NCBI GenBank assembly: GCA_958424475.1
Contig: CATZTY010000007.1
Span: 1-14,304 of the forward strand
Source: an uncultured Collinsella sp.
Lineage (GTDB): Bacteria; Actinomycetota; Coriobacteriia; Coriobacteriales; Coriobacteriaceae
Reading direction: 5' to 3'
Length of the DNA stretch: 14,304 nt
Position numbers and translations under genes: made by a program. Below the pieces are notes generated by a model. It ran no database searches and had not been told where the DNA came from. It worked only from the letters and a program-made list of their open reading frames with translations. Shown here in pieces: positions 9,764 through 14,304 of this stretch; within the stretch, counting starts at the first letter, position 1; each line of letters starts with the position of its first letter.

Positions 9764-9784
9764 TGGCGTCCTCACTTTCCTTTT

Positions 9785-9817
9785 TTAACGCCTCACAGAA
9801 CAGTTCCCGCCAAACAT
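9785..9817 (-). other. Possible 10-codon leaderless leader ORF
   Basis: Just behind the proposed atp promoter, ATG at 9817-9815 opens a 10-codon frame (MFGGNCSVRR) ending in TAA at 9787-9785. The expected transcription start, 7-9 nt after the -10 box, would fall at or next to this ATG, and no Shine-Dalgarno precedes it. Such a short frame can arise by chance; listed only as a candidate. Confidence 0.15.
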
Positions 9818-9825
9818 TGGTGACT

Positions 9826-9853
9826 ATTGTACGAGCCAATCGCTAAAGTACAA
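9826..9853 (-). promoter_or_regulatory. Probable sigma-70-type promoter of the atp operon
   Basis: On the minus strand the -35 box TTGTAC (9848-9853, 4 of 6 consensus bases) and the -10 box TACAAT (9826-9831, 5 of 6) are separated by 16 bp. Transcription would start near 9818, about 55 nt upstream of the first gene of the operon. It lies downstream of the upp terminator, which fits an independent atp transcript. No other good promoter was seen in this gap. Confidence 0.6.
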
Positions 9854-9963
9854 CCGAAAAAGCATCGGTTAATACGCACCTGTTCGTTTTCTTAAGACCT
9901 TCTTTATGCCGCAGGTACGGTAATACGTTTTTTCTCGAACCCTGCAGGGCAAAACGTCCATTA
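9854..9963. other. Middle of the upp-atp intergenic region
   Basis: The upp to atpI gap (9764-10047, 284 bases) contains the atp promoter and the upp terminator, both listed separately. The remaining part shows only small symmetries: AACCGA/TCGGTT around a 7-nt loop at 9852-9870, and the 10-bp palindrome CCCTGCAGGG at 9940-9949 flanked by ACGTTTT/AAAACGT. These could be regulator sites but nothing identifies a factor. No coding frame here looks real. Confidence 0.4.
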
Positions 9964-10006
9964 ACTAAAGGTGCGCACAGGCGTCTTCTACTTGCCCGCG
10001 CGCACC
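9964..10006 (-). terminator. Terminator downstream of upp
   Basis: In minus-strand RNA the arms 9994-10006 and 9970-9982 form a continuous 13-bp stem (GGUGCGC outermost) with an 11-nt loop. Two of the pairs are G-U wobbles that would be A-C mismatches in plus-strand RNA, which supports use by minus-strand transcripts. The tail is a modest TTTAGTTAA. It lies about 42 nt beyond the upp stop codon and precedes the atp promoter. Confidence 0.65.
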
Positions 10007-10047
10007 ATTTCTTCCTATTTGCAGCCGCGGCCGTCTTAGCCCAGCGA

Positions 10048-10695
10048 CTAGAGCGTGCCGTAGATGCGATCGCCGGCGTCGCCCAGGCCAGGAACGATGT
10101 AGGCAGCCTCGTTGAGATGGTCGTCGATAGCGCAGGTATAGATATGCACATCAGGGTCCTTCTCAGTCAGCGACTTGAGGCCCTCGGGGGCCGCGACGAT
10201 GCACAGCATGCGGATGTCCTTGACACCGCGCTCGCGCAGGTAGCTGATGGCCATCTCGGCCGAACCGCCCGTGGCAAGCATGGGGTCGACGACCAGGCAG
10301 ATGCGCTGGTCGATATCCTTGGGCATCTTGCAGTAATACTCGTGCGGCTCGTGGGTGACCTCGTCGCGCTCCATGCCGATGTGGCCCACGCGAGCGGAGG
10401 GCACCAGTTCGAGGATGCCGTCGACCATGCCAAGGCCCGCACGCAGGATGGGCACGATGGCGAGTTTCTTGCCGGCAAGCTGTTTGAACGTGGCGGTAGT
10501 GATGGGGGTCTCGACCTCGACGTCTTCCATAGGCAGGTCGCGCATGGCCTCGTAGCCGTCAAAAAGCGCGAGTTCGCGCACGAGCTGACGGAACTGGTTG
10601 GTGCCGGTGTTTTTGTCGCGCAGGATCGACAGCTTGTGCTGGACGAGCGGATGATCGACAAGCGTCACACGGGACGCATCGTAGGTGACGGCCAT
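10048..10695 (-). CDS. upp: Uracil phosphoribosyltransferase
   Basis: The enzyme makes UMP from uracil and PRPP in pyrimidine salvage. The 215-aa protein is near the usual 208-210. The PRPP-binding loop DPMLATGGS is at residues 137-145, [13 protein letters not shown] at 81-93, and the C-terminus [12 protein letters not shown] is the uracil-binding signature. The frame stays open upstream to 10755, but the family start is [10 protein letters not shown] at the ATG 10693-10695, with AAGGGG 10 nt ahead. The upstream extension ([10 protein letters not shown]...) has no homology I recognise and covers the leader hairpins. It follows glpK after 123 nt and is ended by the hairpin at 9964-10006. Confidence 0.97.
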   Translation of the reverse strand: MAVTYDASRVTLVDHPLVQHKLSILRDKNTGTNQFRQLVRELALFDGYEAMRDLPMEDVEVETPITTATFKQLAGKKLAIVPILRAGLGMVDGILELVPSARVGHIGMERDEVTHEPHEYYCKMPKDIDQRICLVVDPMLATGGSAEMAISYLRERGVKDIRMLCIVAAPEGLKSLTEKDPDVHIYTCAIDDHLNEAAYIVPGLGDAGDRIYGTL

Positions 10696-10818
10696 GGGTT
10701 GATTGCCCCTTTCGTTGCGGCCGCAAAACGGCCTTGCTGACAAGGCGCGCAGCAATGTTGCCGCCGCACGCCATGCATAAGTTTAGCGGTTTGTTGTATC
10801 GAGCAGCCCATCGCAGCC
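10696..10818 (-). promoter_or_regulatory. upp leader with stacked hairpins
   Basis: The 123-nt gap between glpK and upp contains, in minus-strand order, a GCGGCAA/TTGCTGC hairpin, then GCCTTG-TCAG-CAAGGC (10731-10746), then GGCCG-TTTTG-CGGCC (10719-10733). The last two share the bases 10731-10733, so they compete. They end about 10 nt before the AAGGGG that serves upp. No T run follows and no clear -10/-35 pair was found. A conformational switch is possible, but chance folding in GC-rich DNA is equally possible. Confidence 0.35.
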
Positions 10819-12360
10819 CTACTGTGCGGTACTGAGCGAGCGCTTGACTGCATCACGCCAGCCCGCAAGGTTTTGCTCGCGACGCTCGGCGGACATATGG
10901 GGAAGGAAGGTCCTAACGATCTGGGCATTTTGCTCCAGCTCCTCCAGGTCTTCCCAATAGCCGACGGCAAGACCCGCCAAGTACGCGGCACCGATTGCCG
11001 TGGTCTCCACCGTCTCGCATTGCAGCACGGGGATATCCAGCAGGTCGGCCTGGAATTGCATGATGAACTCGTTGCGCGAGGCGCCGCCATCGACGGACAG
11101 GCGCTCAATCGAAAGTCCCACGTCCTGCTCCATGGCGCGCAGCACGTCATAACTCTGGTAGGCCATGGACTCGCAGGCCGCACGCACAATGGTCGCGCGA
11201 CTCGAGGCACCGGTCAGTCCGCACACGATACCGCGGGCACGCGGGTCCCACCAGGGAGCGCCCAGGCCAGCGAAGGCGGGGACGAAGTAGCAGCCCTCGT
11301 TGTCGTTGATCGAAGCGGCGAGTTGCGCGGACTCGCTCACACTCGAGATGATGCCCATGTTGTTGCGCAGCCAGTTCATGGTGGAACCGGCGGCAAAGAT
11401 AGAACCCTCGAGCGCATAGCTGATCTTGCCGTCCGCGGCGATACCGATCGTGGAGACCAGACCGTTCTTGGATTCGACGACCTCGTCGCCGGTGTTCATG
11501 AGCATAAAGCAACCCGTGCCATAGGTGTTTTTGGTCTGGCCGGGATGGAAGCAGCAGTGGCCGAACAGCGACGCCTGCTGATCGCCCGCCACGCCCATGA
11601 TGGGCGGCATGTTGGTCATGATGTCGCTCGCGACGCGGCCGTAGTCGCCCGAGCTCCAACGAACCTCGGGCATCATGGAACGTGGAACGTCAAAGAGCGC
11701 CAGCAGGTCGTCGTCCCAATCGAGCGTATGGATATTAAAGAGCGCCGTGCGGCTGGCATTGGTGTAGTCGGTGGCAAAGACCTGACTGCCGGTGAGGTTG
11801 TAGATGAGCCAGGTGTCGATGGTGCCGAACATGAGGTCGCCCGCTGCCGCGCTCTCACGCGCACCGTCGACGTTGTCGAGGATCCACTGCACCTTGGAAG
11901 CCGAGAAATACGGATCGAGTGTGAGTCCCGTGCGGGAGCGCACCAGCTCTTCTGCGCCCCGCTCGACCAGCTCGTCGATCAGAGGTGCGGTGCGACGGCA
12001 TTGCCACACGATGGCGTTATAGATGGGTTGGCCGCTTATGCGGTCCCACACCACCGTGGTCTCGCGCTGGTTGGAGATACCGATGGCGGCGATGCGGTCA
12101 GAATGGATGCCGCTCTTAAACTGGACCTCCATCATCACGCCGATCTGGCTGGCAAGCACCTCCATGGGGTCTTGCTCTATCCAACCGGGACGCGGGAAGC
12201 TGGTTTTGACGCTACGACGTGCCTGCGCGACGATGCAGCCGTACTCGTCGACGATGGTCGCAAGTACCGAGGTGGTGCCGCAGTCGAGCGCCATGATGTA
12301 GGAACCGCCAAAGTTAAACGAGGCATCTTCCATGCCCAGGCTGCCCAGATTCAACGACAT
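10819..12360 (-). CDS. glpK: Glycerol kinase
   Basis: GlpK phosphorylates glycerol to sn-glycerol 3-phosphate in the cytoplasm. The 513-aa FGGY-family protein shows the phosphate-binding start ALDCGTTS (residues 24-31), PGWIEQDP, the glycerol-contact segment ISNQRETTVVWDR, MFGTIDTWLIYNLTG (FGGY signature region), catalytic-base segment GVAGDQQASLFG and KNTYGTGCFMLMNTG. Two deviations: about 20 extra residues precede the usual start, and Cys27 replaces the Gln that is nearly constant in glycerol kinases (ALDQGTTS). The ATG at 12360 has AAAGGTG 6 nt ahead, supporting the longer start; Met10 and Met23 are less likely. It lies 13 nt behind the sua5-type gene and is probably cotranscribed with it. 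No glycerol facilitator is nearby. Confidence 0.96.
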   Translation of the reverse strand: MSLNLGSLGMEDASFNFGGSYIMALDCGTTSVLATIVDEYGCIVAQARRSVKTSFPRPGWIEQDPMEVLASQIGVMMEVQFKSGIHSDRIAAIGISNQRETTVVWDRISGQPIYNAIVWQCRRTAPLIDELVERGAEELVRSRTGLTLDPYFSASKVQWILDNVDGARESAAAGDLMFGTIDTWLIYNLTGSQVFATDYTNASRTALFNIHTLDWDDDLLALFDVPRSMMPEVRWSSGDYGRVASDIMTNMPPIMGVAGDQQASLFGHCCFHPGQTKNTYGTGCFMLMNTGDEVVESKNGLVSTIGIAADGKISYALEGSIFAAGSTMNWLRNNMGIISSVSESAQLAASINDNEGCYFVPAFAGLGAPWWDPRARGIVCGLTGASSRATIVRAACESMAYQSYDVLRAMEQDVGLSIERLSVDGGASRNEFIMQFQADLLDIPVLQCETVETTAIGAAYLAGLAVGYWEDLEELEQNAQIVRTFLPHMSAERREQNLAGWRDAVKRSLSTAQ

Positions 12361-12373
12361 CGCTTACACCTTT

Positions 12374-13117
12374 CTATTGCATCGGGTCGGACAGGACCCG
12401 TTCGATCTCTGATGCGGGAAGTGCGCCTTGGCGCAGGATCTGGAGCCCGCCGTGCTGGAACGACACGATGGTCGAGGCGTCGCGACACGGGGTCTCGCCG
12501 GCGTCGACGGCAACATCGACCCCCTCCAGGATGCGACCTTCGACGGCGGCAAAGCTTGCCGGCGAGGGCGCGCCGTGTGTGTTGGCGCTCGTGCAGGCAA
12601 GGGGACTGCCGCAGGCGCGGATGAGCGCTTGGACCACGGGAGAGGCCGAAGCGCGCAGGGCCACGGTGTCGTCGGCAGCACGCATAAAGGTCGGCACGCA
12701 GGGAGCCGCCTTGACCACGATAGTCAGGGCTCCCGGCCAGCGTCGTCGCGCAAGTACGCGGGCATCTTCCGGGATATCCACGCCATAGCGGTCGAGTGCT
12801 TCGACGCCATCGACCAGCCAGGCGACCGTTTGGGTGAGCTTGCGCTGCTTGAGAGTAAAGATGCGGCGGTAGCCAGTACCAAGCGCAGGGACCGCGGCGC
12901 CGTTAACGGTGGCATGCGGATCGCGCGGCCACGATGAGAATTCGCCTGTATCTTGGGGCACGGCGTCCGAGAAGGCGTTGACTGCCACGGCGACACCGTA
13001 GACCGTCTCGGTCGGGATCAGCGCCAGGCCGCCACAGCCGAGCACCTCGGCCGTACGCTCGACGGCGAGCCGATGCGGCTCGCGCGCTCCCTCGTATACC
13101 CGGTAGACCGTCTGCAT
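12374..13117 (-). CDS. L-threonylcarbamoyladenylate synthase (TsaC/Sua5/YrdC family)
   Basis: The enzyme makes threonylcarbamoyl-AMP from Thr, bicarbonate and ATP for the tRNA t6A37 modification. The 247-aa protein shows IPTETVYG (34-41), the IFTLKQRKLTQTV segment (86-98) that corresponds to the family's K-x-R motif, RRWPGALTIVV (125-135), the SAN signature in ACTSANTHG (174-182) and ILRQGA near the C-terminus. An insertion of about 30 residues (roughly 50-84) separates TVYG from the K-x-R segment; in E. coli TsaC these are close. The C-terminal Sua5 domain is absent. The ATG at 13117 has AAGGGG 11 nt ahead, somewhat far. Genes of this family commonly follow prmC; here hicAB lies between them. 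Confidence 0.93.
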   Translation of the reverse strand: MQTVYRVYEGAREPHRLAVERTAEVLGCGGLALIPTETVYGVAVAVNAFSDAVPQDTGEFSSWPRDPHATVNGAAVPALGTGYRRIFTLKQRKLTQTVAWLVDGVEALDRYGVDIPEDARVLARRRWPGALTIVVKAAPCVPTFMRAADDTVALRASASPVVQALIRACGSPLACTSANTHGAPSPASFAAVEGRILEGVDVAVDAGETPCRDASTIVSFQHGGLQILRQGALPASEIERVLSDPMQ

Positions 13118-13251
13118 GTGTATGCCAGCCCCTTACGCTCTGGTGCAAGTTTGTTTACTGTGGGGCATTCTCGCACGAAACGTTCAACCTATTTGCCCAG
13201 AGCGCATGTTGGTTTGGTGAGCGGCTCTAGTAGTCGGTGAAAGTGAGGGGG
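13118..13251. other. hicB to sua5 intergenic gap
   Basis: The 134-nt gap holds no convincing terminator for hicAB and no good promoter for the sua5-type gene. The best hairpin (GAGC-c-GC with GCGCTC, near 13195-13232) lacks a T run. A weak -35-like TTGAAC lies on the minus strand but has no matching -10 at a normal distance. Confidence 0.4.
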
Positions 13252-13698
13252 TTATTGGACTGCGACGAACTTCTTTGGCCTGCCGGCGTGGCGTTTTTGG
13301 GCGGCGTAGCGCTCGATGCTGTCTATCGTTATCATCCGACGGCCGTCGACGAGTTCAACATCGAGCTTTCCGGCTTTGACCAGAGCGGTAATCCGCGGAG
13401 CGGAGACTTTGAGGTCCAGCGCTGCGTCTTTAAATGTTCGGCACGCCGCTTCCCGAGCGTCCTCGTGGTCGATTTCGACTGAAAGGGCCACGACCTCGGC
13501 CGAGTGTTCGTACCCTGCCGGAGTCAAACCGTTGTTGAGGTCGTCGGCCAAAAACGCCATCAGCGCCTCGGTGGCATGGGCAATCGCTTCTTCGCGCGTA
13601 TCGCCATCGGCAAAGGCGCCGGGAATCTGCGGGAAGCTGGCGCAGTAACCGTCGTCTTCTTTTATGAGAACGCAGTCATAGGTAAATCGCTGCCTCAT
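13252..13698 (-). CDS. hicB: HicB-family antitoxin with C-terminal DNA-binding domain
   Basis: The 148-aa protein has the HicB partial RNase-H fold at residues 5-57: FTYDCVLIKEDDGYCASFPQ, IPGAFADGDTREEAIAHATEAL. A second domain at about 88-133 (FKDAALDLKVSAPRITALVKAG, then DGRRMITIDSIERYAAQ) looks like a helix-turn-helix of the excisionase/MerR kind, followed by a basic HAGRPKKF tail with an AT-hook-like GRP core. Such proteins neutralise HicA and repress the operon. The frame is open to 13743, which would overlap hicA; I chose the ATG at 13698, which starts at the family N-terminus and has GGAGG 4 nt ahead, leaving an 11-nt gap to hicA. No terminator was seen between it and the sua5-type gene, so some readthrough is possible. 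Confidence 0.9.
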   Translation of the reverse strand: MRQRFTYDCVLIKEDDGYCASFPQIPGAFADGDTREEAIAHATEALMAFLADDLNNGLTPAGYEHSAEVVALSVEIDHEDAREAACRTFKDAALDLKVSAPRITALVKAGKLDVELVDGRRMITIDSIERYAAQKRHAGRPKKFVAVQ

Positions 13699-13709
13699 TT
13701 TGCCTCCAA

Positions 13710-13895
13710 CTACCATCCAGCTTGGCGACGAATACTTGCCCACGTGCCCTTCTTTGGTCGATCACCACCAGAGCCGTTCACGGTGACAACACGGTCACCA
13801 GAAACATACTTAGCATGACTACCGACTTGCGCGACCTTCACGAATCCATCGTGCTTGAGTAGGGCAATGATTTCCCGAAAGGTAGGAGGTTGCAT
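13710..13895 (-). CDS. hicA: HicA-family mRNA interferase toxin
   Basis: The 61-aa protein matches the double-stranded RNA-binding-like HicA fold: FREIIALLKHDGFVKVAQ, then GSHAKY with the catalytic His27, and the closing GTWASIRRQAGW. HicA cleaves mRNA in a translation-independent way until bound by HicB. The second strand usually carries a Pro-x-His type motif; here the corresponding stretch reads TVNGSGGDRPKKG, with no His. The ATG at 13895 has GAGG 7 nt upstream. It is the first gene of the hic operon, about 19 nt behind the predicted transcription start. Toxicity cannot be judged from sequence. Confidence 0.9.
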   Translation of the reverse strand: MQPPTFREIIALLKHDGFVKVAQVGSHAKYVSGDRVVTVNGSGGDRPKKGTWASIRRQAGW

Positions 13896-13919
13896 GGGCC
13901 GACCTCTTTCAGCCGTCCT

Positions 13920-13941
13920 AATTATAAACTATTTTATAATT
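13920..13941. promoter_or_regulatory. Perfect 22-bp palindrome, likely HicB operator
   Basis: AATTATAAA (13920-13928) and TTTATAATT (13933-13941) are exact inverted repeats of 9 bp with a 4-bp spacer. The palindrome covers the -10 box and most of the spacer of the hicA promoter, the place where a repressor would block RNA polymerase. HicB here has its own DNA-binding domain, so autorepression through this site is the simplest reading. Confidence 0.65.
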
Positions 13942-13949
13942 TTTGCTAA
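13921..13949 (-). promoter_or_regulatory. Promoter of hicAB
   Basis: On the minus strand the -35 box TTAGCA (13944-13949, 4 of 6) and a consensus -10 box TATAAT (13921-13926) are 17 bp apart. Transcription would start near 13914. It begins 14 bp beyond the prmC stop codon and is strikingly AT-rich against its GC-rich surroundings. Confidence 0.8.
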
Positions 13950-13963
13950 CCAGTTAATGAATA

Positions 13964-14304
13964 TTACTGGCGCTGTTTGGGCTGAGTGACGATGGCTCGG
14001 ACGATGCGGGGGCGATCGGTGAGGTCGTGGACGATACGCACGTCCGAAAGGCCTGCCTGGCGACAGAGCTCGGCCGCGGCATCGAGGGCACCCTCGTAGA
14101 GCTCGCAGGCAAACAGGCCGCCGGCGCGCAGCATGTAAGGCGCCGCATTGAGCAGGCGGCGGAAGATATCGAGGCCGTCGGCGCCGCCCTCGAGCGCCAG
14201 GTCGGGCTCAAAGTCCTTGACCTCGTGCGGCAGCGAGCGCATGACGCCGGTCGGGATGTAAGGTGGGTTGGAGACGAGCACGTCGAACGTGCCCCACTCT
14301 TCGC
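13964..14304 (-). CDS. prmC: Peptide chain release factor N5-glutamine methyltransferase, 3' part
   Basis: Only the C-terminal part is in the window; the frame runs off the right edge. The visible 112 or so residues begin EEWGTFDVLVSNPPYIP, containing the catalytic NPPY motif that binds the target glutamine, then the PrmC-specific PHEVKDFEPDLALEGGADGLDIFRRLL. The closing strand contains RIVRAIVTQ. PrmC methylates the Gln of the GGQ motif in release factors RF1 and RF2. The stop is TAA at 13964-13966. A prfA gene is expected just upstream, outside the window. No strong terminator separates it from hicA; an imperfect CCAGT...ACTGG hairpin spans 13950-13970. Confidence 0.94.
   Translation of the reverse strand, partial: EEWGTFDVLVSNPPYIPTGVMRSLPHEVKDFEPDLALEGGADGLDIFRRLLNAAPYMLRAGGLFACELYEGALDAAAELCRQAGLSDVRIVHDLTDRPRIVRAIVTQPKQRQ

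Noticed and set aside
9800..9808. SOS-box-like GAAC-T-GTTC upstream of atpI
   Set aside because: The half-site spacing of one base does not match the four-base spacing of Gram-positive LexA boxes, and the gene context gives no reason for SOS control.
10696..10755. Longer upp start adding 20 residues
   Set aside because: The extension is outside the conserved family start and covers leader hairpins; the ATG at 10695 has a ribosome binding site.
10873..12624. 583-aa open frame on the plus strand opposite glpK
   Set aside because: Antisense shadow that runs through glpK and into the next gene; no domain seen.
13215..13240. AGTAGTC near hicB as a relic of the left-end repeat
   Set aside because: Only seven bases match and the GTCCC part is missing.
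13699..13743. Longer hicB start overlapping hicA
   Set aside because: The extra 15 residues fall before the HicB fold and lie inside hicA; the ATG at 13698 follows GGAGG.

Overview
The window reads as chromosomal DNA of a GC-rich, Gram-positive-type (monoderm) anaerobe, most likely a coriobacterium such as Collinsella. The clues are a base composition I estimate at about 60% GC, the LCP wall protein and MurA next to an F-type ATP synthase operon, frequent GTG/TTG starts, and the style of the proteins. The genus is inference; no rRNA or other marker is present. Every gene I can support lies on the minus strand, so transcription runs from high to low coordinates. No tRNA, rRNA, CRISPR array or intact insertion sequence was seen.

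Layout in transcription order: the 3' part of prmC (release-factor methyltransferase, cut by the right edge); a hicA-hicB toxin-antitoxin pair with its own AT-rich promoter and a perfect palindromic operator; a TsaC/Sua5-type threonylcarbamoyl-AMP synthase; glpK 13 nt behind it; upp behind a leader with stacked hairpins and ending at a hairpin terminator; then a recognisable promoter and the complete F1Fo ATP synthase operon atpI-B-E-F-H-A-G-D-C. A strong intrinsic terminator follows atpC, and it touches the ribosome binding site of murA. murA is followed after 12 nt by an LCP (LytR-CpsA-Psr) gene. The last 260 bases on the left hold nested inverted repeats, a terminator and a short repeat cluster.

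How the genes fit together: prmC and sua5 serve translation (release-factor methylation, tRNA t6A37), glpK feeds glycerol into central metabolism, upp salvages uracil, and the atp operon makes or consumes the proton gradient. The c-subunit residues point to H+ rather than Na+ coupling. murA (first committed step of peptidoglycan synthesis) and the LCP protein (attachment of wall polymers to peptidoglycan) form a cell-envelope unit. The hicAB module is the only clearly accessory element and sits between two housekeeping translation genes.

This is mainly an ordinary core region and I found no convincing new multi-gene system. The points most worth a second look are the hicAB insertion with its operator, the terminator abutting the murA ribosome binding site, the signal-peptide-like N-terminus of AtpF, the structured atpB-atpE gap, and the nested palindromes and repeats at the left end.
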